From positions 1 to 61,079 of the forward strand of contig JBBDSC010000017.1 of the NCBI GenBank assembly GCA_040905145.1: a stretch of 61,079 bases of DNA, read 5' to 3'. Source of the stretch: DATGMS01 sp040905145 (GTDB taxonomy: Bacteria > Bacteroidota > Bacteroidia > Cytophagales > Cyclobacteriaceae). The notes beneath the pieces were generated by a model. The model was not told the origin of the DNA, searched no databases, and was given only the letters and a program-made list of their open reading frames with translations. Shown in pieces: positions 1 through 7,707 of this stretch (its first letter is position 1; every line of letters starts with the position of its first letter). Made by a program: the position numbers and the translations under genes.

Positions 1-40
1 TTGTGGCCTTTGTGAGACCCATTGTGACCTTTGTGGTAAA
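1..40. repeat. Degenerate TTGTG-type intergenic repeat
   Basis: Four TTGTG units begin at 1, 10, 22 and 31, two of them in CTTTGTG context, so the unit recurs every 9 to 12 bases. This resembles the other short degenerate intergenic repeats in the window (25.2, 44.4, 45.6 and 60.9 kb). No coding frame is evident. The window edge may cut the element. Confidence 0.4.
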
Positions 41-157
41 ATATTCAGCAGAAATTTTCAACTGACCACATCCGATACTTAAAGTCTAACTCATGTCAAT
101 AAATGCTTAAGGCCGCTTTAATTTTTTTTAAAGAAAGTAAAAATAATTTTGGATGTT

Positions 158-192
158 TACGAATATCTCGTAGATTTACGAAACAATCGTAA
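158..192 (+). promoter_or_regulatory. Two BlaI-type operator palindromes
   Basis: Two inverted repeats with identical half-sites and identical 5-base spacers lie just upstream of the repressor gene. TACGA-N5-TCGTA is at 158-172, and the same with one more flanking pair, TTACGA-N5-TCGTAA, is at 176-192. Their centres are 19 bp apart, about two helical turns. BlaI/MecI/CopY repressors bind as dimers to such dyads, so autoregulation of the repressor and M56 pair is the natural reading. The second dyad ends 6 bases before the start codon. Repressor binding itself is inferred. Confidence 0.65.
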
Positions 193-198
193 TGCACC

Positions 199-561
199 AT
201 GCATAAACTTAGCCCACAGGAAGAAGAAGCCATGCAAATGATATGGCAACACAAAGGGGGGTTTGTAAAGGATATCCTCGACCTGCTTCCCGAGCCGAAA
301 GTCCCCTATACTACCCTGGCCTCCACGCTGAAGAATTTGGAAAAGAAAAAGTACCTAAAATCCAACAAACTGGGAAACTCCTATCGCTATGAGCCCATTA
401 TCGGAGAGGATGAATATAAAAAGGTCTTTATGGGAAATTTCGTCGGCGATTACTTTAAAAATTCCTATAAGGATTTGGTAAGCTTCTTTGCCCAAGAGGA
501 AAAGATTTCCCCTAAAGAGCTGGAGGAAATCATAGAAATGATCCAAAAATCAAAATCATAA
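199..561 (+). CDS. BlaI/MecI/CopY family transcriptional repressor
   Basis: This 120-residue protein has the length and layout of the Bacteroidetes BlaI/CopY family. A winged-helix DNA-binding domain covers about residues 1-75 (it starts LSPQEEEAMQMIW and contains the recognition region YTTLASTLKNLEKKKYL), and a helical dimerisation tail follows. In the best known members the repressor is cleaved by a membrane M56 peptidase after a signal is sensed. Here the M56 gene starts 4 bases downstream, so the two form one operon. Two dyads at 158-192 are the likely operators. The partner gene is broken, so the repressor may no longer be inducible by that route. Family assignment is firm. The signal sensed is unknown. 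Confidence 0.9.
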   Translation: MHKLSPQEEEAMQMIWQHKGGFVKDILDLLPEPKVPYTTLASTLKNLEKKKYLKSNKLGNSYRYEPIIGEDEYKKVFMGNFVGDYFKNSYKDLVSFFAQEEKISPKELEEIIEMIQKSKS

Positions 562-565
562 CACC

Positions 566-1959
566 ATGTCAGAATTGATCATCTACCTGCTCAAAGCCAA
601 CGTGGCCCTAATGCTTTTTTATCTGGGCGATCACCTATGGCTGCGCAAACTGACCTTTTACAAGTTAAACCGCGTTTATCTGCTTTTCTCCCTGGTATTT
701 TCATCGGTTTATCCATTTATCAACCTATCCGATTGGTTTACACGGGACCCAAAAATTTCCGGCGGCATCTTGACCGTAGTCCCGGATTGGCAACAGCTTC
801 AATTGGCAGAAGAAGGGATGGGAATGAACGGGATTTTGGGGGCTGTCTTTTGGGTTGGTGTCGGTGTTTGGCGTCCTTTTACTGGCAAAACTAACCGGGG
901 TATGGCGCATACACTTAAAATCGGTCCCATCTAGTTGGAAGATTTATCCCTACCGCAAAACGCAGGAAAAAACCGCCCCCTTTTCATTTTGGAAAAACAT
1001 CTATCTGAATCCGATCCTTCACCGGGAAGATGAATACGATAAAGTATTCAAGCATGAACAGGTGCATGTAAGCCAACTCCACAGCCTGGATGTTTTAATT
1101 GCTGAAACTGCTTTGCTCCTTTTTTGGTACAATCCCATTTGCTGGCTTACAGGACAAGCCGTCAGGGAAAACATTGAATTCATAACCGATCAAAAGGTCC
1201 TGTCCTCGGGAACCGACAAACAGGGTTACCAGTTCAGCTTGCTTCATATCGCCATTTCATCCACCCAACCTGTATTGGGCAATCACTTTAATATCAAAAA
1301 CCTCAAAAAAAGAATCATCATGATGAACAAAAAACAAACCTCAAAAATGCACTTCGGCAAGTATGTCTTTATTTTGTCGGCAGTGGTTTTCGGATCGCTG
1401 ATTTTCGGTGTATCCAAGGCTTATGAAAGCAGCAATAATAACGAAACAAGCCCAATCCAAAAGGAAATTGAAAGAACAGCAATTATTGATAAAGACACGC
1501 TTCCAACAGAAGCCAACCCCTTAATTCTTGTTGATGGTATAGTACTTCCCTATGAATCGCCAAATAAATTGGCCCCGAATAAATTGCATCCATCAACGTA
1601 TTAAAAGGTGACGCTGCAACTTCTTTTTACGGGGAAAAAGCCAAACATGGGGTCATTGAAGTAACCACCAAAAGCGGCAATGAAGCATCGATTCGAAATG
1701 ATAAAAAAGATGCCGATTCCTCATCTATTAATGCCACTAAAGAAGGTGCCGAATCCACCGTTTCATTTTCAGGACCAATGGACGACAACGTACTCGTTTT
1801 TGTAGATGGAAGGAAAACCAACAAAAGTGAAATGGATAAACTAAATCCAAGGGACATTAAGATATATCGGTTTTCAAAGGAGAAAAAGCGATAGAGCGCT
1901 TTGGCGTAGAGGGTAAGGACGGCGTTATAGAAATTACCACCAAATCGGGTAAAGAATAA
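566..1959 (+). pseudogene. M56 (BlaR1-type) sensor peptidase, broken by three frameshifts
   Basis: The reading frame is continuous in similarity but not in phase. Segment 1 (566 to about 868) encodes an N-terminal membrane segment. Segment 2 (about 870 to 1585) carries the zinc motif HEQVH, followed by NPICWLTGQAVRENIEFITDQKVL and a second membrane helix near FILSAVVFGSLIFGV. Segments 3 (1583-1894) and 4 (1867-1959) encode two SusC-plug-like repeats, each with a VDG element, an INVLKG or SVFKG element and a GVIE(V/I)TTKSG ending. Restoring the frame needs one base removed near 868, one added near 1581 and one added near 1865. M56 proteins of this class sense a signal outside the inner membrane and relieve BlaI repression. 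Either the gene is decayed or the assembly carries indel errors. No other gene in the window is frameshifted. Confidence 0.8.
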
Positions 1960-2130
1960 ACTTCAGGCTTTCGGCAAAGGCTTTTTGGTGATCTTCAGAA
2001 AGTCTTTGTCTTAATAAGAAAAATGGAAAATTCGTTTCGTTACCCAACAAAAATATTTACAAGGAAAAACCACTGCACGTAATAAAAATAAATTGAACAG
2101 TGATTACGATTAAGCTGATATGCAACATTT

Positions 2131-2160
2131 CCATGGACTATGGACCATCAGCTATGGACC
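2131..2160. repeat. Short CTATGGACC repeat
   Basis: The nonamer CTATGGACC occurs at 2139-2147 and 2152-2160, and a related CCATGGA precedes it at 2131. It lies directly behind the hicB stop codon (read on the minus strand). It looks like low-complexity intergenic sequence, and no function is evident. Confidence 0.4.
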
Positions 2161-2161
2161 C

Positions 2162-2506
2162 CTATTTTATGCCTTCCTTCATTATCCTGGACCTTATCGA
2201 TTCGGTGACAAAACTATTAAGCGAGGTCTTTTCTTGCATGGCCAATAGTGCAGCTTTCTGATGAAGTTTAGGGGGTATTCTGACATTAAAGCTTCCTTTA
2301 AAGGGCTTTTCCGGCTTTCTGCCAGAAGCTTTGCAATCGGTCAGATAGGCATCAATGGCTTTTTTGAAATCATCTTCCAGCTCCTTTCCAGTAATGCCTT
2401 CATAAGATAACAGGCCCTGAACGCCCAATATCTGGCCATAGAGCAGGTTATCTTCTTCATTATATTCTATGCTACCTGTGTAGCCCTTATATTCTAAATA
2501 CTTCAT
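2162..2506 (-). CDS. hicB: HicB family antitoxin
   Basis: This 114-residue protein has the two-part HicB layout. An N-terminal partial RNase H-like fold (YKGYTGSIEYNEEDNLLYGQILGVQGLLSYEG) neutralises the toxin. A C-terminal ribbon-helix-helix-like segment (SFNVRIPPKLHQKAALLAMQ, then LNSFVTESIRSRI) should bind DNA. It overlaps the upstream toxin gene by 4 bases, so the pair is translationally coupled, with toxin first as in most hicAB loci. Autoregulation by the HicAB complex at the dyad in 2754-2771 is likely but inferred. Confidence 0.88.
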   Translation of the reverse strand: MKYLEYKGYTGSIEYNEEDNLLYGQILGVQGLLSYEGITGKELEDDFKKAIDAYLTDCKASGRKPEKPFKGSFNVRIPPKLHQKAALLAMQEKTSLNSFVTESIRSRIMKEGIK

Positions 2507-2745
2507 AGCTCTAATAGTTCTTTGATTTGTTTTAACTGATACTTTTTCATTAATCCATCTGGATGTGGTTTATAAAGCATAACAGGAACACCTGACGCAT
2601 TTTCAAACTTAACCCTAGAGCCGGATGTTTTTCCCGTTTTCACAGGGTAAAAATCAAAATACCCCAACAGTTTCACAATTTCATTATAGTGAAAATCAGG
2701 AGGCATTTTCAAAAAACGCTCTACAAGTTTTTCCCTTTTGGTCAT
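2503..2745 (-). CDS. hicA: HicA family toxin
   Basis: This 80-residue protein is the size of HicA mRNA interferases, which fold like a double-stranded RNA-binding domain and block translation by cleaving mRNA. The central TSGSRVKFENASGVPVMLYKPHPDG matches the family core. The usual GSH active-site motif reads GSR here, while a second conserved-looking His is kept in KPHPDG. The C-terminal helix LKQIKELLEL is typical. I chose the ATG at 2745. A GTG at 2748 is in frame but lies only 2 bases from the promoter -7 box. The pair with hicB gives high confidence in the role. Confidence 0.85.
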   Translation of the reverse strand: MTKREKLVERFLKMPPDFHYNEIVKLLGYFDFYPVKTGKTSGSRVKFENASGVPVMLYKPHPDGLMKKYQLKQIKELLEL

Positions 2746-2749
2746 CACG

Positions 2750-2780
2750 CAAAGTAACTATATTTAGTTGCGAATATCAA
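2750..2780 (-). promoter_or_regulatory. hicAB promoter with overlapping dyad
   Basis: On the minus strand a TTG (2778-2780) lies 20 bases before TTACTTTG (2750-2757), close to the Bacteroidetes TTG-N20-TAnnTTTG pattern with one mismatch. An imperfect dyad, GCAACTAAATATAGTTAC (2754-2771, 5 of 6 outer pairs matching), covers the spacer and the -7 box, where a HicAB autorepressor would be expected to bind. The -7 box ends 4 bases before the ATG at 2745, so the transcript would be nearly leaderless. Confidence 0.45.
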
Positions 2781-2886
2781 TCTTTTTCATTAAAAATAAA
2801 CCAATGGTTTTTCACCTATGGGATTTCAAGCTTGGAAAAATTTCCCGCCTTGCCGCCAGGCAGGTTGTCGCAGATGAAGTCTAAAA

Positions 2887-2918
2887 ATCTTCGGGAATCC
2901 GCGAAATCCGCGGGAAAC
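2887..2918. repeat. Degenerate ATCCGCG-type intergenic repeat
   Basis: The stretch contains AATCTTCGGG, AATCCGCGAA and ATCCGCGGGA in succession, a unit of about 10 bases. It belongs by eye to the same loose class as the repeats near 44.4, 45.6 and 60.9 kb. It lies in the gap between hicA and the UbiA gene, which otherwise shows no feature. Confidence 0.4.
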
Positions 2919-2951
2919 TAAAATTAAAGCAGCATTGCACACATACCACCA

Positions 2952-3836
2952 TCACCAAATCCTGATGCTTTCCAGAAAATACCAAAAAAAGAAAACATTC
3001 AGCGCAATGGCCGAGATCCGGTTCATCCACATGGCCCAGCTATAGGAGGCGTATTTCACCGGATCTTTGCGGATAAAAGAAAACCACACCAGGAAAAAGA
3101 TAAACACCGGGGCCATGGCTGCCAAAAATACCCATAGGGCCCACGCCTGATTTTTTTCCGCTAAAAAATACCAGGCAAAAGCGGCTCCCGAAACAATAAA
3201 CCAGACAGAAGAAAAGGTAAAGGTCCCCTGGATCCCGAGCTTGAGGCTTAAGGTCCGGTCCCCTCTTTTGCTGTCTTCCCCATGTTGGTACACCTGGGTA
3301 AGGGGATAGGCGCTCCATAATAAAAGGGTAGTCAAAAAACCGGGAAGGATGATCCCGGGAAACAGGAAGCTTTCCCACCCATAGCCACTCAAAGCGGCAT
3401 AAGCCATAACAAAGGTGAAAAATCCCTGAAAAAAACCGGCAATCAGCCAGCTTGAATAGGGATATTTTTTAATCCGGATCCAAGGATGGCTATAGGCCAT
3501 GGAGACGAGGCTATACACCAACAACATGCTGCTGAAAGCCCAGCTTACCATCAGCCCGAGGATCAGTGCCACCAGAAGGAATACCAGGGAAAGGTAATAA
3601 AGCCCTTCGGTCACCTTGGGAGGTTCCTTTAAGCCCCCAATGCTTTCTTCATCCTTGTCATAATAACTGTTGTAACCATTACTGGATGGGTATAAAAATA
3701 AGTGGAGGGCAACAAAAACCAATAAAAACCTTCCCCGGTTTAAATCCGGCACAAAGGCCAGGGAGAAAATAAATACGGGCAACAAATAAAAAGAAAACAG
3801 GATCCTAAGGTGTCGCCAACTTGATGATTTGAACAT
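2952..3836 (-). CDS. UbiA family prenyltransferase
   Basis: This 294-residue polytopic membrane protein has about eight to nine hydrophobic helices. Two acidic motifs mark it as a UbiA-type aromatic prenyltransferase. The first is N56-x3-D60-x-D62-E-E64, where the usual last Asp is Glu. The second is D188SKRGD193 in the loop YQHGEDSKRGDRT. Such enzymes transfer a polyprenyl chain from its diphosphate to an aromatic or related acceptor in the membrane, using magnesium bound by these acids. The gene is divergent from a type III polyketide synthase and a methyltransferase, so a polyketide-derived ring is the likely acceptor rather than hydroxybenzoate or naphthoate. The substrate is inferred from neighbours only. 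Confidence 0.85.
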   Translation of the reverse strand: MFKSSSWRHLRILFSFYLLPVFIFSLAFVPDLNRGRFLLVFVALHLFLYPSSNGYNSYYDKDEESIGGLKEPPKVTEGLYYLSLVFLLVALILGLMVSWAFSSMLLVYSLVSMAYSHPWIRIKKYPYSSWLIAGFFQGFFTFVMAYAALSGYGWESFLFPGIILPGFLTTLLLWSAYPLTQVYQHGEDSKRGDRTLSLKLGIQGTFTFSSVWFIVSGAAFAWYFLAEKNQAWALWVFLAAMAPVFIFFLVWFSFIRKDPVKYASYSWAMWMNRISAIALNVFFFWYFLESIRIW

Positions 3837-3885
3837 ATAGCTATATTTGAAGAATAACTTTTAGGATTTGGGGATGATTTTTGCT

Positions 3886-3901
3886 TATCTTGATCAAGAT
3901 A
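3886..3901. promoter_or_regulatory. Perfect 16-bp palindrome between divergent genes
   Basis: TATCTTGATCAAGATA is a perfect 16-bp dyad in the 92-bp gap between the divergent UbiA and type III polyketide synthase genes. Each strand reads TATCTTG, which resembles the Bacteroidetes -7 box (TAnnTTTG) with one mismatch. The site could therefore be an operator over back-to-back promoters. No regulator gene is adjacent. Confidence 0.5.
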
Positions 3902-3928
3902 GAAAATTTTATCCTGTAAAATAATTTC

Positions 3929-5008
3929 ATGAACAACCATATTGTCAGTATAGGTACTGCAAATCCCGGAGAATCCATTCCTCAAGAAAATATAAGCAAT
4001 TTTATGAAGTTAGCACACGGACTGGACCAAAAGGAAGGCAGAAAATTAAATTTTATTTACAAACGTTCGGGAATTAACACCAGGCACAGTGCCCTCGAGG
4101 ATTTTAAATATAGCAACCCTGAAAAATTTACGTTTTTTCCAAAAAACGGAAATCTGGAACCCTTTCCCAGCACCAAACAACGAATGTTGGTTTTTCAACA
4201 AAAAGCTCAGGAGCTGGCCATAGAAGCCATTGAAAACTGTCTTGAAAAATCAACGACTGCAATAAAGGAAATCAGCCATTTGATCCTTGTATCCTGCACG
4301 GGGATGTATGCCCCCGGACTGGAGATGGACATTATCCATCACTTGGGGATCAATGAAACCGTTGAGCGTTATTCTATCCATTTCATGGGCTGTTACGCCT
4401 CATTCAATGCACTGAAACTGGCCGACAGGATTTGTGACAGTGATCCTAAAGCCAAGGTACTTATTGTTTCAGTGGAACTATGCACCCTTCACTTTCAAAA
4501 AGAATACAATGAAAACAACCTGTTGTCCAATGCTATATTTGGTGATGGGGCTGCAGCTGTTTTAGTCTCCAAAGAAAGGGCAGGAATCCAAATTAAGGGG
4601 TATCAAAGCCATATTTATAAGGATGGGGCAAATGATATGGCTTGGTATATTGGCGACTTTGGCTTTGAAATGAAGCTGAGCAAATACATCCCAGGGCTTT
4701 TGGAAAAAGGAATTGGGCATTTTAAGAAAAGATTGGAGGAAAAGTTCCAAGTCTCGAAAATAAAGCATTTCGCCATTCATCCTGGAGGGATACAGATCCT
4801 AAAAAAGGTTGAAGGTGCTTTTGGTATTCTCCCTCACCAAAATAGACATGCCCATGCAACTTTGGGGAAATTCGGCAATATGTCTTCCGCCACCATACTT
4901 TTCATCTTATCGGCTTTATTGGATGACAAAACGCTGGAGGGAGATGTTTTGGCTATGGGGTTTGGGCCTGGATTAACGCTGGAAACCCTTTTACTTAATA
5001 AAATATGA
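3929..5008 (+). CDS. Type III polyketide synthase (chalcone/stilbene synthase family)
   Basis: This 359-residue protein has the size and full catalytic triad of type III polyketide synthases. The nucleophile is Cys155 in FMGCYASFNALKLA, the His is H284 in FAIHPGGIQ, and the Asn is N317 in KFGNMSSAT. The GDGAAAVLV loop at about 205-213 is also present. These soluble homodimers extend an acyl-CoA starter with malonyl-CoA and cyclise the chain to pyrones or resorcinols. The starter is not readable from sequence. The stop overlaps the start of the methyltransferase gene by 4 bases, so the two are coupled, and the divergent UbiA enzyme suggests later prenylation. The product could be a methylated or prenylated alkylpyrone or alkylresorcinol, which is inference. 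Confidence 0.93.
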   Translation: MNNHIVSIGTANPGESIPQENISNFMKLAHGLDQKEGRKLNFIYKRSGINTRHSALEDFKYSNPEKFTFFPKNGNLEPFPSTKQRMLVFQQKAQELAIEAIENCLEKSTTAIKEISHLILVSCTGMYAPGLEMDIIHHLGINETVERYSIHFMGCYASFNALKLADRICDSDPKAKVLIVSVELCTLHFQKEYNENNLLSNAIFGDGAAAVLVSKERAGIQIKGYQSHIYKDGANDMAWYIGDFGFEMKLSKYIPGLLEKGIGHFKKRLEEKFQVSKIKHFAIHPGGIQILKKVEGAFGILPHQNRHAHATLGKFGNMSSATILFILSALLDDKTLEGDVLAMGFGPGLTLETLLLNKI

Positions 5009-5709
5009 GCCGCTTTTCTGTCCGGAGTTATCAAAAAGAACTGATCGATGACCTGCACAGTGATGGCCCGGAACTCAAACAAACATTGAAGGAACTCAAA
5101 ACCATTAATAAACTCCTCGGTGGCAACCATGTAACTACCGATGGAGTTAAAAAACTGCTACGGGGGACAAGGCAACAAAAATTCACAATCGCAGATGTAG
5201 GCTGTGGTAGAGGGGACATGATGCGGGTGATGGCCAATTGGGCAAAGAAGGAGACTTTAGAGGCCGAATTTATTGGTATAGATGCCAACCCGAACACCAT
5301 CAAGCTGGCAGAAAATAATCTTCAGGATCTATCCAATGTTGCTTTTGAAACAGCCAATGTCTTTGACACTGGATTTCAGGAAGTACCTGTAGATATTATA
5401 ACCTGCAGTTTATTTACCCATCATTTTACAGAGGAGGAACTGGTGCCAATGTTCCTCTCTTTTAGAAAAAAGGCAAGAATAGGACTTGTCATCAATGATC
5501 TCCACCGCCATCCCCTGGCCTATCACAGCATTAAGATATTGGCCGGGATTTTTTCGAAATCCAAACAAGTCAAAAATGATGGGCCGCTCTCTGTCCTAAG
5601 AAGCTTTCATAAACAAGAATTGGCCTCCATTTTACAAATGGCAGGATGGGAAAAATTCCAAATCACCTGGCATTGGGCCTTTCGATGGCAAGTGATCTGT
5701 TTTAAATAA
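5005..5709 (+). CDS. Class I SAM-dependent methyltransferase of the type III PKS cluster
   Basis: This 234-residue protein has a Rossmann methyltransferase core. Motif I is IADVGCGRG at about 62-70, followed by an acidic strand end GIDANPN at about 92-98 and the post-motif VDIITCSLFTHHF. The start codon ATG lies inside the polyketide synthase stop (ATGA overlap), so translation is coupled and the polyketide product or its derivative is the most likely substrate. Methyltransferases linked to type III synthases often O-methylate the pyrone or resorcinol. That activity is known for related bacterial pairs and is not proven here. Confidence 0.85.
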   Translation: MSRFSVRSYQKELIDDLHSDGPELKQTLKELKTINKLLGGNHVTTDGVKKLLRGTRQQKFTIADVGCGRGDMMRVMANWAKKETLEAEFIGIDANPNTIKLAENNLQDLSNVAFETANVFDTGFQEVPVDIITCSLFTHHFTEEELVPMFLSFRKKARIGLVINDLHRHPLAYHSIKILAGIFSKSKQVKNDGPLSVLRSFHKQELASILQMAGWEKFQITWHWAFRWQVICFK

Positions 5710-5833
5710 TCGTTTTTTGACTCTATTTATTTCCAATGGGCCACAGCCACCAAATCCCAAGACGTGGGGGAGTGCTTTAAAATTTCACTTGGCCCATTTG
5801 AGGGGGGAAATTTTGCATCGGGACTTTTACTTA

Positions 5834-5862
5834 TTGGCTACTAAAAATAATACTTATCTTTG
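5834..5862 (+). promoter_or_regulatory. Promoter of the MutS-like gene
   Basis: TTG at 5834-5836, an 18-base spacer and TATCTTTG at 5855-5862 match the Bacteroidetes primary promoter, with an exact TAnnTTTG -7 box. The box ends 5 bases before the ATG at 5868, so the transcript start should fall almost on the start codon. Confidence 0.6.
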
Positions 5863-5867
5863 GCCCT

Positions 5868-7628
5868 ATGCATATTGATTTTGATGTAGCGTCTCCAGAA
5901 AAAGAGCTGGCATCTATCCAGAAAAAAACAGCAGGTCTTTCTGTGGCCAGATTAATTGTCTTCTTATTGTTGGGCGCAGTGATTGTGGTTGGCTTGTCTG
6001 AACAAAGATGGCTCTTGGCCCTCTTTTTCCCCATAAGTTTACTGTTCATCTACATGATTATTTTATTCAATAGACAAAAGGATAAGCAAGCTTTTCTTCA
6101 GGCAGTAATTCAAATTAATGCCAACAAAGTAAGACGCGGATCCAGGGATCTTTCCTCTTTTGATCGGGGAGATGAATTTATGGATAAGAAGCACCCTTTT
6201 GCCAGTGATTTGGACCTTTTTGGAGATCATTCCCTGTTTCAATTGATTAACCATACGGTCAATGATGGGGGAAGGAAAAAACTTTCACAATGGATGTTGT
6301 CCGAAACAGCACCTCTTATTGCCCAAAAGCGGTATCCAGCGGTAGTGGAACTGTCAAAAACACAGGGTTTTTTGCTTAATTTTGAAGCTTTTGGGAAAGC
6401 CTTCTTGAAAGAGGAAAAGTCCAAAACCGCATTCTACAATTGGCTAAGGTCACCTCCCGTCTGGAAATCCTGGTACTTAATACCCGCTATGATAGGGCCA
6501 ATAGTAGGGATATTGCTTATGGGAGGTGTACTCTTTGGAGTGATACCCGTTTCTTTTTTTAGTTTGTTCATTTTGATCGGGTTAGTGTTTTTGGGATTGG
6601 TATTCAAGCCCTTGCTCAATGCCTCCAAGGTGATGCCAAATGACGGGGATTTAAAGACTTTTACGGCTTGGGCCATGCAGTTGGAAAACACCACCTTCAG
6701 CAATGAATATTTGAACAACTTACAAAAGCCTGTTTATGACGGGAAATATAAAGCTTCAGAAGCACTGAAGGCATTGGAGCAGCAGAGTTTTATGGTGCAG
6801 AACCGTGCCAACCTGATGTATTTGATTTTCAATCTTCTTTTTTGGATAGACTTTCCTGTCCTCATGCGTTTGGAAAGGTGGAAAAGCCAATATGCCGCTC
6901 AAATTCAACTTTGGGAAGATGTTTTCAACGAATGGCAGGCCATGGTATCTTTGGCCGCTTTTACCGCTGATGAGGAATTATCCTGCGATATGAACTGGCC
7001 AACGGACATGATTTTAGAGGTGGAAAACATCAAGCATCCCCTGATCTCCCCTACAATTTGTATTGGCAATGACTTCAGGCTTTCCCCTGATAAAAAAATC
7101 GTCCTCCTAACGGGCTCCAACATGTCGGGCAAAACCACTTTTATGAGGACCTTGGGCATCAATCTGGTTCTTGGAAATCTTGGGCTTAATGCATTTGCCA
7201 CCAAATTCCACATAGGACCTTTCCTTTTGTTCACCAGCATGAGAAATACAGATAATCTTGGCGAAAATGTCAGTTCTTTTTATGCCGAACTTGCAAGGAT
7301 AAAAGCATTGCTGATCCAAGCGGAAACAGGTACACCTATATTTTTTCTTCTGGACGAAATCCTGAAAGGGACCAACACCACGGATCGGATCATGGGCAGT
7401 GAGGCATTGATCAGGCAGTTGATCAACAGTAACTGTAAAGGAATAATCTCCACACATGACATAGAACTCAGCGAACTAAACACCAAAATCCCATCACTTA
7501 TCAACCATAGTTTCCATAGTGAGATCAAGGAAAATGATATTCTCTTCGATTATAAAATCAAGAATGGTCCTTGCCCCAGCTTTAATGCCCATAAATTGAT
7601 GGAGTTGATGGGGATCAGGTTCACATAA
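5868..7628 (+). CDS. Membrane-anchored MutS-like ATPase
   Basis: This 586-residue protein joins membrane helices to a MutS ATPase domain. Two hydrophobic segments lie at about 27-45 and 48-67 and two more at about 204-223 and 229-247. The C-terminal third is the ATPase: Walker A TGSNMSGKTT at about 415-424, Walker B PIFFLLDEILKGT at about 490-502, then TTDR and the switch region ISTHDIEL. MutS domain V dimers use ATP to switch clamps on DNA. The mismatch-recognition domain I is missing, so this is not a classical mismatch-repair MutS. Similar proteins occur across Bacteroidetes and are annotated as mismatch repair protein without evidence for that role. It has its own promoter and an independent transcription unit. 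Cellular role unknown. Confidence 0.85.
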   Translation: MHIDFDVASPEKELASIQKKTAGLSVARLIVFLLLGAVIVVGLSEQRWLLALFFPISLLFIYMIILFNRQKDKQAFLQAVIQINANKVRRGSRDLSSFDRGDEFMDKKHPFASDLDLFGDHSLFQLINHTVNDGGRKKLSQWMLSETAPLIAQKRYPAVVELSKTQGFLLNFEAFGKAFLKEEKSKTAFYNWLRSPPVWKSWYLIPAMIGPIVGILLMGGVLFGVIPVSFFSLFILIGLVFLGLVFKPLLNASKVMPNDGDLKTFTAWAMQLENTTFSNEYLNNLQKPVYDGKYKASEALKALEQQSFMVQNRANLMYLIFNLLFWIDFPVLMRLERWKSQYAAQIQLWEDVFNEWQAMVSLAAFTADEELSCDMNWPTDMILEVENIKHPLISPTICIGNDFRLSPDKKIVLLTGSNMSGKTTFMRTLGINLVLGNLGLNAFATKFHIGPFLLFTSMRNTDNLGENVSSFYAELARIKALLIQAETGTPIFFLLDEILKGTNTTDRIMGSEALIRQLINSNCKGIISTHDIELSELNTKIPSLINHSFHSEIKENDILFDYKIKNGPCPSFNAHKLMELMGIRFT

Positions 7629-7707
7629 ACATTATAATTGCAGTTGGCATAAATATTGATTTGGTTGACAACAATTAAATGATTTATCAATTAAACCAAA
7701 ATATATC

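Noticed and set aside
1627..1857. Minus-strand frame opposite the M56 gene
   Set aside because: It is antisense to the recognisable SusC-plug-like segment, so it is a shadow of the broken gene.
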